From Hoeflea sp. (GTDB lineage: Bacteria; Pseudomonadota; Alphaproteobacteria; Rhizobiales; Rhizobiaceae): a stretch of 64,000 nt of DNA. A program made the translations under genes and the position numbers. The stretch's first letter is position 1. Every line of letters begins with the position of its first letter. A model generated the notes under the pieces. The model did no database searches, was not told the DNA's origin, and worked only from the letters and a program-made list of their open reading frames with translations. Positions 9,500 through 19,138 of this stretch are shown in pieces. The stretch lies in assembly GCF_002733955.1 (NCBI RefSeq), contig NZ_NVXQ01000028.1, positions 26,043-90,042 on the forward strand, written 5' to 3'.

Positions 9500-9580
9500 G
9501 CGACAAGGTCGAGATCGAGCTGACCGAGCAAAAGACCAGGGTTGCCTCCGCGCTCATACGCAAGTCCGGCGGATGACTAA

Positions 9581-9601
9581 CCTTCCGCCTGATCCGGAAG
9601 G
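9581..9601. terminator. Short hairpin between convergent sugar genes
   Basis: CCTTCCG and CGGAAGG form a perfect 7-bp stem around a 7-nt loop between the methyltransferase and the convergent aminotransferase stop codons. There is no T-run on either side, so terminator activity is uncertain. Confidence 0.35.
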
Positions 9602-9624
9602 ATGCCGCAGGCAGGCCGATCACA

Positions 9625-10734
9625 TCATGACTTGAGCGCGTTCTTGATCACGTCGGCAACGCGCCTCTGCGCGGCTTCATCCATGTCGTGATAGCTCGGC
9701 AGGTTGATGGCACGGGCAGCGATATCGCGAGCCTTTGTGTTGCCTGGCCTGGCTTCGAACATCGGCAGCTCGGACAGCGGCCAGAAGAATACCCTCGCGT
9801 CGATATCGGCCTGCTTGAAGGCCTCGGACAACTGCTCGCGGCTGACCCCGGTATCGCGGTCGAACACGACCGTGGGCATCCAGTAGCCATTGGTGACGCC
9901 GGCTGGCTCGACGTTCAGCGCGATCCCGTCGACACCGGCAAGCAGCTCGCGATAGCGCGCCATGATCCGCCGCTTGCCGGCAATCAGCTCGTGGATGCGT
10001 TCCACCTGGGCGCAGCCGATGGCTGCGGCGATGTTGGACATCTTGAACTTGTACCCTGTCACCAGCGGAAAGAACTGGCGCGGCTCGCCTGGATCGCGGC
10101 CATGGTTGGAAAGGGTGGTGACCTTTTCAAACAGTTCGGTGTCGTTGGTAACGAACATCCCGCCTTCGCCGGTGGTCATGGTCTTGGTGCCGTGAAACGA
10201 GAACGTGCCGAAAGCCCCCATTGATCCGGCGCGCTTTTCGCCCCAGGCCGACCCGATCGCCTCGGCTGCATCCTCGACAATGGCGATGCCGTGGCGGTTG
10301 CCGATTGCGCGCAGCTGGTCCATCTCGCACATCGATCCATAAAGGTGGACCGCGATGATGGCCTTGGTCCTGGGAGTAATTGCCGCCTCGACAAGAGCCG
10401 GGTCGACACACCAGCTGCTCTCGAGAATGTCGACGAAGACCGGTGTCGCCCCAAGATGGACGACTGGCGCCACCGAGGCAATCCAGTTGGTGTCAGCCAG
10501 AATGACCTCGTCGCCCGGGCCGATGCCGAGCGCCGCCAGCCCCAGATGCAGTGCCCCTGTGCAGCTTGAGGTGGCAATCGCATGTCTGACGCCAAGATGG
10601 GCCGCGAATTCGCGTTCCAGCCGGTGGAGATAGTCATAACAGTGCGCGCCCCAGCCGTTACGCGCGGCATCAGTCGCATAGTTGACTTCCAGCTCGGTGA
10701 TTGATGGTTTGGTATAGGCGATGCGGGCTGTCAT
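9625..10734 (-). CDS. DegT/DnrJ/EryC1/StrS-family sugar aminotransferase
   Basis: PLP enzyme of 369 residues that typically aminates a keto-sugar nucleotide (perosamine-synthase type). The aspartate region VEDAAEAIGS and the PLP-lysine region FSFHGTKTMTTGEGG are intact. The lysine is present, so this is an aminotransferase and not the RfbH-type 3-dehydratase, which has histidine there. It is convergent with the rfbFG cassette, so its part in the same sugar pathway is plausible but not shown. An N-terminal segment (ELEVNYATDAARNGWG) matches the usual family start. Confidence 0.9.
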   Translation of the reverse strand: MTARIAYTKPSITELEVNYATDAARNGWGAHCYDYLHRLEREFAAHLGVRHAIATSSCTGALHLGLAALGIGPGDEVILADTNWIASVAPVVHLGATPVFVDILESSWCVDPALVEAAITPRTKAIIAVHLYGSMCEMDQLRAIGNRHGIAIVEDAAEAIGSAWGEKRAGSMGAFGTFSFHGTKTMTTGEGGMFVTNDTELFEKVTTLSNHGRDPGEPRQFFPLVTGYKFKMSNIAAAIGCAQVERIHELIAGKRRIMARYRELLAGVDGIALNVEPAGVTNGYWMPTVVFDRDTGVSREQLSEAFKQADIDARVFFWPLSELPMFEARPGNTKARDIAARAINLPSYHDMDEAAQRRVADVIKNALKS

Positions 10735-10872
10735 GAGGCGTTTCCAGCGGTCGGGATCGTCTTTGTCTAGCGGTGCGACCCTGCGTGGAGATTGCGCCGC
10801 GTGTCAAAATAGCGGTTGGCTGACAGCATCAAATTTGCCATGTGTTGAAGCCACACAATTGAGAGGTTTGTC

Positions 10873-11727
10873 ATGCGCACGGTCTATGTCAACGGAAGCT
10901 ATGTGCCGGAAAACGAGGCCAAGGTCTCTGTGTTTGATCGCGGTTTCCTTTTCGGCGACGGCATTTACGAGGTGGCCTCGGTGCTTGGCGGCAAGCTGAT
11001 CGATTTTCCGGCACATATTGCCCGGTTGCACCGTTCCGCGGGCGAACTCGGCATGCGCATCGACGTCAGTGACGATGAACTGCTCGCCATCCACCGCGAG
11101 TTGGTCGCCCGCAACAATGTCGAGGAAGGCGTAGTCTATCTGCAGATGACCCGCGGCGCCATCGACCGGGATTTCCTTTTCGATACCGACAAGCTGACGC
11201 CGACCCTGATCCTGTTCACCCAGACCCGCCCGCTGATCGACACCGCTGTCGCGAAAAACGGCATGAAGATCGTCTCGATTCCGGATCTGCGCTGGGGCCG
11301 CTGCGACATCAAGACCGTGCAGCTGCTCTATCCGTCACTGGGCAAGATGGAAGCCAAGGCGCGCGGTGCCGATGATGCCTGGATGGTGCGTGATGGCGTG
11401 GTCACCGAAGGCACCTCGAACAACGCATTCATTGTCACGAAAGACGGCGCAATCGTCACCCGCCCGCTGTCGCATTCGATCCTGCCCGGCATCACCCGCG
11501 CCGCCCTGATGGCCTATTCCGAAGCCAATGGCACCAGGATCGAAGAGCGCGAATTCACCATCGAGGAAGCCAGGGATGCCGCTGAGGCCTTCATCTCGTC
11601 GGCCTCGGTCTTCGTCGGCCCGGTGATCTCGATCGACGGCGTGGAATTGTCGGGCGGCAAGCCCGGCGCGGTGACGCTCGGTCTGCGCAAGACCTATATC
11701 GAGGAAAGCCTCAAACGCGCGCTTTGA
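10873..11727 (+). CDS. dat: D-amino-acid transaminase (class IV)
   Basis: Interconverts D-alanine and D-glutamate with their 2-oxo acids; a fold-type IV PLP enzyme in the cytoplasm. 284 residues. Features: VFDRGFLFGDGIYE near the N-terminus, the PLP lysine in RWGRCDIKTVQLL (about residue 143), EGTSNNAF and the phosphate-binding LPGITR. A branched-chain aminotransferase is less likely because of the IYE and RCDIKT signatures. GAGAGG lies before the ATG. It stands alone, divergent from the aminotransferase and convergent with the SDR gene. Confidence 0.92.
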   Translation: MRTVYVNGSYVPENEAKVSVFDRGFLFGDGIYEVASVLGGKLIDFPAHIARLHRSAGELGMRIDVSDDELLAIHRELVARNNVEEGVVYLQMTRGAIDRDFLFDTDKLTPTLILFTQTRPLIDTAVAKNGMKIVSIPDLRWGRCDIKTVQLLYPSLGKMEAKARGADDAWMVRDGVVTEGTSNNAFIVTKDGAIVTRPLSHSILPGITRAALMAYSEANGTRIEEREFTIEEARDAAEAFISSASVFVGPVISIDGVELSGGKPGAVTLGLRKTYIEESLKRAL

Positions 11728-11781
11728 CCGCGAACCAATGAATTGGAACCGGGCCGCGAGGACCCGGCTCCACTCGCGTCT

Positions 11782-12570
11782 TCAGACCGATTTGATGGCG
11801 CCGCCATCGCAGCGGATCATAGATCCGTTGATGTAGCTTGCCCGCGCGCTGACGATGAAGGCAGCCGTATTGGCGAACTCTTCCACCGCGCCGTAACGCC
11901 CGACCGGAATTTCCTTCTGTGCAGCCCTGGAGACCTCGGCGACGTCCTTGCCGGAGCGCTTGGCGTTGGCGGCATCGAGCTGCTTCAGCCGGTCCGTTTC
12001 GATGCGGCCGGGCAGAAGCATGTTGAAGGTGACACCATCGCCTGCTGTCTCGTTGGCCATTGATTTCGACCAACCCACCAGCGTGGCGCGCAGCGCGTTC
12101 GATAGGCCGAGATTGGGGATCGGCTGGATGACGCCGGAGGAGGCTACCGTCAGCACCCGGCCCCAGCCCTGCGCCCGCATGCCCGGCAGGAAACGCGCGG
12201 TGATGTCCATCACGCTCATCACCATGATCTCGAATTGGCGGTGAACCACCGAGAGATCTGCCTCACTCATCAGTCCCGGAGGCGGGCCGCCGGTGTTGTT
12301 GACCAGGATGTCGAGCCCGCCGAATTCGCTCTTCACGGTCTGCTCGAGCAGGTCCGGCGTGCCCTTGTCGGACAGGTCGGAAACCACGAACCGGGCCTTG
12401 CCCGCGCCACGCGCGTTGATGGCGTTGACGGCCGCTTCAAGGCGCTCGCCGTCGCGACCCGTGATCAGCACATCAGCGCCCTCGGCGGCGATCGCTTCGG
12501 CAATGCCCAGCCCCAACCCGCGCGATGACGCCAGCACCAGAGCCCGTTTTCCTGTCAATCCAAGATCCAT
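11782..12570 (-). CDS. SDR-family oxidoreductase with a non-canonical active site
   Basis: 262 residues, cytoplasmic, classical-SDR size. The N-terminal cofactor motif is altered ([11 protein letters not shown]), NNTGGPPPG replaces the usual NNAG, and the active-site region reads [20 protein letters not shown]. By gapless spacing from the serine, the canonical YxxxK is replaced by SxxxR. This matches a known SDR subgroup (BacC/YohF-like 3-oxoacyl-ACP reductase homologues) that lacks the usual tyrosine. Substrate unknown. AGGGAAAG precedes the ATG. Confidence 0.88.
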   Translation of the reverse strand: MDLGLTGKRALVLASSRGLGLGIAEAIAAEGADVLITGRDGERLEAAVNAINARGAGKARFVVSDLSDKGTPDLLEQTVKSEFGGLDILVNNTGGPPPGLMSEADLSVVHRQFEIMVMSVMDITARFLPGMRAQGWGRVLTVASSGVIQPIPNLGLSNALRATLVGWSKSMANETAGDGVTFNMLLPGRIETDRLKQLDAANAKRSGKDVAEVSRAAQKEIPVGRYGAVEEFANTAAFIVSARASYINGSMIRCDGGAIKSV

Positions 12571-12694
12571 GAAGTCTTTCCCTGTTTGCCTGTTGCCTGC
12601 TAAAGGCTTGGCCTATCAGTTGCCGCCCGCGACCGAAAAGGTCAACCCCTGCCGCGGGGCAGAGAGGGCAGCCCAATCCAGGGAGAACCCCAGC

Positions 12695-13732
12695 GTGGTC
12701 GATATTACCATTCCGAAGCCTGATGACTGGCACTTGCACTTGCGCGATGGCGCCATGCTTGAAGGCGTCTTGCCCTACAGCGCCCAAGGCTTCGCCCGCG
12801 CCATCATCATGCCAAACCTGGTTCCGCCGGTGGTGACCAGCGCCGATGCCAGGGCCTATCGCGACCGCATCATGGCGGCATTGCCCGAAGGCATGGATTT
12901 CACCCCCTTGATGACACTCTACCTGACCGAGGGCACCGACCCCGCCGATGTGGCCAGCGCCCATGCCTCGGGCCTGGTGACGGCAGTGAAGCTCTACCCC
13001 GCAGGCGCCACCACCAATTCCCATTCCGGTGTCCGCGATCTTGCGAAGGTCATGCCGGTTCTGGAGAAAATGGCCGAGATCGGCATGCCGCTCTGCATCC
13101 ACGGCGAAGTCACCGACCCGGCAGTTGATATCTTCGACCGCGAGGCCGTGTTCATCGAGACCGTGCTCGACCCGCTGCGCGCGAAACTTCCCGAGCTCAA
13201 GATCACGCTCGAGCACATCACCACCTCCAACGGCATCGACTATGTCATGGGCGCGGAGGCCAATCTGGCCGGCAGCATCACCACCCATCATCTGATGATC
13301 AACCGCAACGCCATCCTGGCCGGCGGCATCAAGCCGCATTACTACTGCCTGCCGGTCGCAAAGCGCGAGAGCCATCGGCTGGCCCTGCGCAAGGCTGCGA
13401 CCTCGGGCGACAAGCGGTTCTTCCTCGGCACCGATTCCGCGCCGCATGTCGACCCGCTGAAGGAATGCGCCTGCGGCTGCGCCGGCATCTTCACCTCGAT
13501 CAACACGCTGTCCTGCCTCGCCCATGTCTTCGAAGAAGACGGCGCGCTCGACAAGCTGGCCGGTTTCGCCAGCTTGCATGGCCCGGCCTGGTACGGCTTG
13601 CCGGTCAACAGCGAGACCGTGACTTTGACCAAGCGCGAGCAACCGGTCAGCTGGCCGGAAAGGATCGAAACCGGGGATGGTCCGGTCACCGTGTTCGACC
13701 CGCTTGTGCCCATCCACTGGGAAGTTGCCTGA
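12695..13732 (+). CDS. pyrC: Dihydroorotase (class II)
   Basis: Closes carbamoyl-aspartate to dihydroorotate in pyrimidine synthesis. 345 residues, the length of E. coli PyrC. The metal-binding HxH is WHLHLRDG at residues about 12-19; [12 protein letters not shown] contains the carbamylated lysine; HGEV, EHITT and [10 protein letters not shown] give the remaining ligands. The start is GTG 12695 with GGGAG about 9 nt upstream; the open frame runs 402 nt further upstream, but that part is antisense to the SDR gene and is not homologous. pyrE follows 90 bp downstream. Confidence 0.96.
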   Translation: MVDITIPKPDDWHLHLRDGAMLEGVLPYSAQGFARAIIMPNLVPPVVTSADARAYRDRIMAALPEGMDFTPLMTLYLTEGTDPADVASAHASGLVTAVKLYPAGATTNSHSGVRDLAKVMPVLEKMAEIGMPLCIHGEVTDPAVDIFDREAVFIETVLDPLRAKLPELKITLEHITTSNGIDYVMGAEANLAGSITTHHLMINRNAILAGGIKPHYYCLPVAKRESHRLALRKAATSGDKRFFLGTDSAPHVDPLKECACGCAGIFTSINTLSCLAHVFEEDGALDKLAGFASLHGPAWYGLPVNSETVTLTKREQPVSWPERIETGDGPVTVFDPLVPIHWEVA

Positions 13733-13746
13733 ACAAGCTTTAAACC

Positions 13747-13799
13747 GGCGGTCCGAACTGGTATTCGGATCGCCAGACCCTGCCGGACCTGATGTCCGG
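13747..13799 (+). promoter_or_regulatory. Tandem hairpins in the pyrC-pyrE interval
   Basis: Two stem-loops occupy almost the whole interval. The first (13747-13757 with 13764-13774) is 11 bp with one G-T pair and a 6-nt loop. The second (13783-13788 with 13794-13799) is 6 bp around CTGAT. The second ends 11 bp before the pyrE GGAGG. No U-run follows, so they could be an mRNA-processing or translational element rather than a terminator. Confidence 0.4.
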
Positions 13800-13822
13800 A
13801 CCCGACCTTGGAGGCGATGCCG

Positions 13823-14521
13823 ATGTTTTCCAACACCTTTCCCGACAAGGCGAAAATGGCCGAGCTTGTCGCCAGTCAGCTCTTGGAAATCAAGGCGGTG
13901 CATTTCAACGCCATCGAACCCTACAAGCTTGCCTCCGGCATGATGAGCCCGGTCTATATCGATTGCCGCAAGCTGATTTCCTATCCACGCATCCGCTCCG
14001 CGGTGATGGATTTTGCGGCTGCGACGATCCTGTCGGAAGCCGGATTCGAGCAATTTGACTGCATCGCCGGTGGCGAAACAGCCGGCATTCCCTTTGCCGC
14101 GTTCCTGGCCGAGCGCCTCGGCCTGCCGATGATCTATGTCCGCAAGAAGCCGAAAGGCCATGGCCGCAATGCCCAGATCGAGGGCGAATTGCCGGAAGGC
14201 TCGCGGGTGCTGGTGATCGAGGATCTGACCACCGCCGGCGGGTCGATGTTCACCTTCATCGATGCGATCCGCGAAGCCGGATGCACCGTCGATCACGGCA
14301 TCGCATTGTTCTACTACGGTATTTTTGCCGAAGCCGAACAGCGTTTTGCCAGCGGCAACGTAACCTTGCATTACCTGGCCACCTGGCGTGATGTGCTGGC
14401 GGCGGCCACGAAACAGCAGGCCTTCGACCCGGCGACGCTGGCTTCGGTGGAAGCCTTTCTCGATGCGCCGCTGGAATGGTCGGCCAAACATGGCGGCGTC
14501 TCCGAGCTGCCCGGTCAGTAA
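13823..14521 (+). CDS. pyrE: Orotate phosphoribosyltransferase
   Basis: Joins orotate and PRPP to give OMP. 232 residues. The PRPP-binding signature is [13 protein letters not shown] near residue 130; the N-terminal [19 protein letters not shown] and [12 protein letters not shown] loops fit the family, and [12 protein letters not shown] contains the catalytic-loop lysines. ATG 13823 is chosen because GGAGG lies 8 nt upstream; ATG 13817 is too close to it. It probably forms a unit with pyrC. Confidence 0.95.
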   Translation: MFSNTFPDKAKMAELVASQLLEIKAVHFNAIEPYKLASGMMSPVYIDCRKLISYPRIRSAVMDFAAATILSEAGFEQFDCIAGGETAGIPFAAFLAERLGLPMIYVRKKPKGHGRNAQIEGELPEGSRVLVIEDLTTAGGSMFTFIDAIREAGCTVDHGIALFYYGIFAEAEQRFASGNVTLHYLATWRDVLAAATKQQAFDPATLASVEAFLDAPLEWSAKHGGVSELPGQ

Positions 14522-14573
14522 AGACCGTCCGTGACAACAACAGGCCGTTCGGACCGGTCAGGGGAGTAGTACG

Positions 14574-15497
14574 ATGATCATGTGTTGTGGTGAGGCCCTG
14601 ATCGATATGCTGCCGCGGACCACGACCGCGGGCGAGGATGCGTTTGCGCCCTATGCCGGTGGCGCGGTGTTCAATACGGCGCTGGCGCTTGGCCGCCTCG
14701 GGCTGGACACGAGCTTCTTCACCGGGCTGTCGAGCGACATGTTCGGCGATATCCTGCGGGAAGCGCTGACCGCCAGCGGCGTCGATCACAGCCCCTGCGC
14801 GACGCTTGATCTCAACACCACGCTGGCCTTCGTCCGGCTCGTCAACGGCCAGGCGAGCTACGCCTTCTTCGATGAAAACACCGCAGGCCGGATGATCACC
14901 GAAGCGCACCTGCCGGACCTGGGTGACGATGTCGAAGCCCTGCATTTCGGCGCCATCAGCCTGATCCCCGATCCTTGCGGCGCCACCTATGAGAGTCTGA
15001 TGCGCCGCGAGCATGGCGCGCGGGTGATCTCGCTTGATCCCAATATCCGCCCCGGCTTCATCACCGACACCGCAAAGCACCGTGCCCGCATCGACCGGAT
15101 GATCGCCATGAGCGACATCGTCAAGATGTCGGACGAGGATCTCGAATGGTTCGGCCAGCCGGACATGGAAACCGCGGCCCGCACCTGGCTGGCCGAGGGC
15201 CCGAGCCTGGTGGTCTTCACCCGTGGCCCCGACGGCGCCATCGGCTTTACCGCCGATCACACGGTCGAGGTTGACGGCGTGCCGGTCACGGTCGCCGATA
15301 CGGTGGGTGCGGGCGACACGTTCAATGCCGGCATCCTGGCGTCGCTCAAGCGCGACAATCTGCTGACCAAGCAGTCGATCAAATCCTTGTCTGTCGAGGC
15401 CGTCGCCAATGCGCTCAGCCTCGGCGCCAAGGCGGCTTCCGTCACCGTTTCGCGGCCCGGCGCCAATCCGCCCTGGGCCAGCGAAATCGGTTTCTGA
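14574..15497 (+). CDS. PfkB-family sugar kinase, probably fructokinase
   Basis: Phosphorylates a sugar, most likely fructose, at the expense of ATP. 307 residues. The first PfkB signature region is GGAVFNTALALGRLG near residue 29; the second, DTVGAGDTFNAGIL near residue 243, contains the catalytic Asp. GGGGAG precedes the ATG. The next gene (convergent) is pgi, which would take fructose 6-phosphate onward, supporting the fructokinase reading. Ribokinase-like substrates cannot be excluded. Confidence 0.88.
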   Translation: MIMCCGEALIDMLPRTTTAGEDAFAPYAGGAVFNTALALGRLGLDTSFFTGLSSDMFGDILREALTASGVDHSPCATLDLNTTLAFVRLVNGQASYAFFDENTAGRMITEAHLPDLGDDVEALHFGAISLIPDPCGATYESLMRREHGARVISLDPNIRPGFITDTAKHRARIDRMIAMSDIVKMSDEDLEWFGQPDMETAARTWLAEGPSLVVFTRGPDGAIGFTADHTVEVDGVPVTVADTVGAGDTFNAGILASLKRDNLLTKQSIKSLSVEAVANALSLGAKAASVTVSRPGANPPWASEIGF

Positions 15498-15506
15498 TCA
15501 GGTCTT

Positions 15507-17150
15507 TCAGGCCTCGCCGCGCAGCTGCCGGATCGTTTCGGCCAGCTTCAGCGTCGAGCCGTCATGGCCATCGCCGGTGCTTTCGCCCTTGACCACGGGC
15601 AGCAGCCCGGTTGCCAGTTCCTTGCCCAGTTCCACGCCCCACTGGTCGAATGCGTTAATGCCGAAGATCTGCGCCTCGACGAACACACGGTGCTCGTAGA
15701 GCGCGATCAGCCGCCCAAGCGCAAACGGCGTCAGCTTGTCATAGACGAAGGTGATCGTCGGCCGGTTGCCCGGAAAGGTCTTGTGCGGCGCCAGCCGGTC
15801 CGCCTCGGTCTCCGAGGCCCCAGCGGACAGGAGCTGCGCCCGTGCCTCTTCGGTAGTGCGGCCACGCATCAGCGCCTCCGATTGCGCCAGGCAATTGGCG
15901 ATCAGCAACTGGTGCTGGTGCTGAAGTTCCGGCTCATGCCCATTTGCCGCAATCATGAATTCGACCGGGATCACATCGGTGCCCTGGTGCAGCAGCTGGA
16001 AGAACGCGTGCTGGCCATTGGTGCCGGGCTCGCCCCAGACCGTCGGCCCCGACGCGGTTTTCAGCGGTTTGCCGTCCAGCCCGACCGACTTGCCGTTCGA
16101 TTCCATGTCGAGCTGCTGCAGATAGGCCGGAAACCGCGACAGCCGCTGGTCATAGGGAATGATGGCGCGGCTCGGATAGCCGCAGACCAGCCGGTGCCAG
16201 ATGCCGATCAGGCCCAGCAGCATCGGCAGGTTTTCAGAGACCGGTGCATCCTTGAAATGCGTGTCCATGGCCCGCGCACCGGCCAGGAAGTCTGCGAAAT
16301 TCTGCCGCCCGATGGCGATCATCAGCGGCAGGCCGATGGCCGACCAGAGCGAGTAACGCCCGCCGACCCAGTCCCAGAAGCCGAAGACGCGGTCCTCGTC
16401 GAGGCCGAACTCGGCCACCTTGTCGAGCGCGGTGGAAAGTGCCGCGAAATGCTGCGCGACGGCTGCTTCACCCAGCTTCGAGACGATAAATTCGCGCGCG
16501 GTCGCCGCGTTGGTCATGGTCTCGATGGTGGTAAAGGTTTTCGAAGCGACGATGATCAACGTGGTTTCGGGATCGAGACCATCAAGCGTGTCGGCGATGT
16601 GCGCGCCGTCGACATTGGACACGAAATGCAGCCGCGGGCCGTCATGATAGGGCGCCAGCGCCAGCGTTGCCATCACCGGTCCAAGATCCGAGCCGCCAAT
16701 GCCGATATTGACCACGTCGGTAAAGGCCTTGCCGGTCGCACCGCATATCGAACCGTCGCGCAAGCCGTCCGAAAAGGCGCCCATGGCATCAAGCACCGCG
16801 TGAACCTGCGGCACCACGTTCTCGCCATCGACACGGATGTCGGCGTCTGCTGCAGCGCGCAAGGCCGTGTGCAGCACGGCCCGGCCTTCGGTGGCGTTGA
16901 TCGCCGCGCCTGCGAACATCCGGTCGCGCTGGGCCTCGACACCTGCAGCTTTCGCGAGATCTCCAAGCAGCGTCAGCGTCTCGTCATTGACTGCGCATTT
17001 GGAATAATCCATGCGCAGATCGTCGAGCCCGACGGTGAAGCGGCTGGCGCGGTCCGGCTCGGCGGCAAACGCCGCCCGAAGCTCGCTGACAGCGCCGCTG
17101 TCCCGGTGGGATTTGAGATCTGACAAAGCCTGGGGGATGGTCTTCGACAA
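15507..17150 (-). CDS. pgi: Glucose-6-phosphate isomerase
   Basis: Interconverts glucose 6-phosphate and fructose 6-phosphate. About 547 residues. Visible: [14 protein letters not shown], the first family signature region [21 protein letters not shown] with the catalytic Glu region, and [12 protein letters not shown] chose TTG 17150 because GGAGG lies exactly 8 nt upstream, giving [13 protein letters not shown] as N-terminus. A GTG at 17180 in the same frame would add 10 residues. Confidence 0.95.
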   Translation of the reverse strand: MSKTIPQALSDLKSHRDSGAVSELRAAFAAEPDRASRFTVGLDDLRMDYSKCAVNDETLTLLGDLAKAAGVEAQRDRMFAGAAINATEGRAVLHTALRAAADADIRVDGENVVPQVHAVLDAMGAFSDGLRDGSICGATGKAFTDVVNIGIGGSDLGPVMATLALAPYHDGPRLHFVSNVDGAHIADTLDGLDPETTLIIVASKTFTTIETMTNAATAREFIVSKLGEAAVAQHFAALSTALDKVAEFGLDEDRVFGFWDWVGGRYSLWSAIGLPLMIAIGRQNFADFLAGARAMDTHFKDAPVSENLPMLLGLIGIWHRLVCGYPSRAIIPYDQRLSRFPAYLQQLDMESNGKSVGLDGKPLKTASGPTVWGEPGTNGQHAFFQLLHQGTDVIPVEFMIAANGHEPELQHQHQLLIANCLAQSEALMRGRTTEEARAQLLSAGASETEADRLAPHKTFPGNRPTITFVYDKLTPFALGRLIALYEHRVFVEAQIFGINAFDQWGVELGKELATGLLPVVKGESTGDGHDGSTLKLAETIRQLRGEA

Positions 17151-17187
17151 AGCAGGAGCCTCCGTGATTGGGATACCCACCTATGCA

Positions 17188-17226
17188 GAGAGGCCCGCGG
17201 GAAATCAAGTTTTCCGCGGGCCTCTC
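17188..17226 (-). terminator. Long hairpin after fadD
   Basis: GAGAGGCCCGCGG is repeated in exact inverted orientation (13 bp, extended by A-T pairs past a bulged G) around a short loop. It lies 24 bp beyond the fadD stop and just upstream of pgi, so it probably separates the two minus-strand transcripts. Confidence 0.65.
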
Positions 17227-17250
17227 CAGTTCGATTTGATTGTGCAGTGC

Positions 17251-18933
17251 CTAGTCGCGCAACTCGCGCCGCAGGATCTTGCCGACATTCGTCTTCGGCA
17301 ACTCATCCTTGAACACGACGATCTTGGGGCGCTTGTAGTTGGTCAGCCCGGTGGCGCAATGCGCCTTGACGTCCGCCTCGGTGAGGTTGGGGTCCTTGCG
17401 CACGACAAACAGCTTCACCGCTTCGCCGGAATGCTCGTCCGGGACTGCGACCGCTGCTGCCTCGACGATTTCGGGATGCGAGACCGCAAATTCTTCGATC
17501 TCGTTCGGATAGACATTGAAGCCCGACACCAGGATCATGTCCTTCTTGCGGTCGACGATCTTGGTGTAGCCGGCCTCGTCCATGATGCCCATGTCGCCGG
17601 AGCGGAAATAGCCGTCCTCGGTCATCACCTTGTTGGTTTCGTCGGGCCGGTTCCAGTACCCCGCCATCACCTGCGGGCCCTTGATGCAGATCTCTCCGAC
17701 CTCACCGAGCGGGACTGAGTTGCCATCCTCGTCGCGGATGTCGATGGAGGTCGAGGGCAGCGGCAGGCCGATGGTTCCGGAGAAATCATCGGCATCGAAC
17801 CGGTTCGCTGTCGCCACCGGCGCTGTTTCCGACAACCCGTAGCCTTCCGATATCACGCAGCCGGTCAGTTCCTTCCAGCGGTCCGCTACGGGACGCTGAA
17901 CCGCCATGCCGCCACCCAGCGACAGCAGCAGCGGCTTGAAGTTCAGCTTCTGGAAGTCGTCATTGTTGAGCAGCGCGTTGAACAGCGTGTTCAGACCCGG
18001 GAAAACGTGGAACTCGTACTTGCCGAGTTCCTTGACGAATCCGGGGATGTCGCGCGGATTGGGGATCAGCAGATTGTGCGCACCTTGGGACATCCCCATC
18101 AGCGCATTCACCGTCAGCGCAAAGATGTGGTAGAGCGGCAGCGCGCAGACATAGACCAGAACTTCAGGCTTCTGCTTCTTGATGAAGGCGGCAGGAAGCC
18201 ACAGATCGTTCTGTGCCACGTTGGAAAGCACGTTGGCATTTGTCAGTGTCGCGCCCTTCGACACACCGGTGGTGCCCCCGGTATATTGCAGGAAAGCCAC
18301 GTCCTCCGGCTTTGTATCCACCGGCTTGAGGGTCTTCGACTGGCCGGCTGACAGAGCAGCCTTGAAACTGACATGGCCGGGCAGTGACCAGGCCGGAACC
18401 ATCTTCTTGACCTTGCGGACAACGAAATTGACCAGGTGGCCCTTGAGCCCCATGAGATCGCCCATCGACGCCACGCAGACATGCTTGACGTCCGTGCGTG
18501 AAATCACTTGCTGCAGGGTAACGGCGAAATTCTCGAGGATGATGATCGCCTTGGCGCCCGAATCCTTGAGCTGGTGCTCGAGTTCGCGCGGCGTGTAGAG
18601 CGGGTTGACGTTGACCACGGTGTAGCCGGCGCGCAGCACGGCAGCCATGGCCACCGGCATTTGCAGGATGTTCGGCATCATCACCGCAACCCGGTCGCCC
18701 TTTTGCAGGCCAAGCGACTGCAGCCAGGCGCCGATGGCCGCCGACATGCGCTCGGTTTCGGAATAAGTCAGCGTCTTGCCCATGCAGGTATAGGCCGGAC
18801 GGTCGGCAAAGCGCTTGAAGGAATCCTCAAGCAGCGCGGCAACCGAGGCATACGCCAGCGGTCCTATTTCCGCAGCCGTTCCCGGTGGATAGGATTTCAG
18901 CCAAATTTGGTCTGTGGCAGCAGTCGTGTTCAT
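17251..18933 (-). CDS. fadD: Long-chain fatty acid-CoA ligase
   Basis: Activates fatty acids to acyl-CoA with ATP, at the inner face of the membrane. 560 residues, the length of E. coli FadD. The AMP-binding P-loop is YTGGTTGVSKGATLT near residue 216; SEGYGLSETAP, the GYFRSGDMG motif and the C-terminal lysine region NVGKILRRELR are intact. GGGAG lies 9 nt before the ATG. A TTGACG-N4-CGTCAA dyad lies about 125 bp upstream and resembles one before the beta-oxidation operon at 60.4 kb. Confidence 0.95.
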   Translation of the reverse strand: MNTTAATDQIWLKSYPPGTAAEIGPLAYASVAALLEDSFKRFADRPAYTCMGKTLTYSETERMSAAIGAWLQSLGLQKGDRVAVMMPNILQMPVAMAAVLRAGYTVVNVNPLYTPRELEHQLKDSGAKAIIILENFAVTLQQVISRTDVKHVCVASMGDLMGLKGHLVNFVVRKVKKMVPAWSLPGHVSFKAALSAGQSKTLKPVDTKPEDVAFLQYTGGTTGVSKGATLTNANVLSNVAQNDLWLPAAFIKKQKPEVLVYVCALPLYHIFALTVNALMGMSQGAHNLLIPNPRDIPGFVKELGKYEFHVFPGLNTLFNALLNNDDFQKLNFKPLLLSLGGGMAVQRPVADRWKELTGCVISEGYGLSETAPVATANRFDADDFSGTIGLPLPSTSIDIRDEDGNSVPLGEVGEICIKGPQVMAGYWNRPDETNKVMTEDGYFRSGDMGIMDEAGYTKIVDRKKDMILVSGFNVYPNEIEEFAVSHPEIVEAAAVAVPDEHSGEAVKLFVVRKDPNLTEADVKAHCATGLTNYKRPKIVVFKDELPKTNVGKILRRELRD

Positions 18934-19057
18934 TATGTCTCACTCCCTTTTTCTTGTCCGGATATGGGCGCATGCCTGTGTCTGGTCGCTGCCCGTTTCC
19001 CTCTCCCCGGTCTGACCAAGATTTAAAGCGCCTCGAGTTGGGTTGCAATGCCTTCCC

Positions 19058-19073
19058 TTGACGTAAGCGTCAA
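19058..19073 (-). promoter_or_regulatory. Dyad operator upstream of fadD
   Basis: TTGACGTAAGCGTCAA is a perfect 6-bp inverted repeat with a 4-bp spacer in the interval between PPK2 and fadD. The same half-site geometry occurs at about 60434-60449 before the fad operon. It resembles MerR-family (LiuR-like) fatty-acid or branched-chain operators; the binding protein is inferred. Confidence 0.5.
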
Positions 19074-19138
19074 TATTTATGCCTTTCCTGCGTTCCGGCT
19101 GGGACAGCTGCCGCAGATTGCTCCCCGGCATATGCGGA

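Noticed and set aside
12293..12694. N-terminal extension of pyrC
   Set aside because: It is antisense to the SDR gene and not homologous to dihydroorotase; GTG 12695 has the ribosome site.
12473..14491. A 672-codon open frame on the minus strand opposite pyrC and pyrE
   Set aside because: It is the mirror of GC-rich coding genes and shows no family pattern; pyrC and pyrE are clear on the plus strand.
15564..17123. A 519-codon plus-strand frame opposite pgi
   Set aside because: An antisense shadow without a ribosome site.
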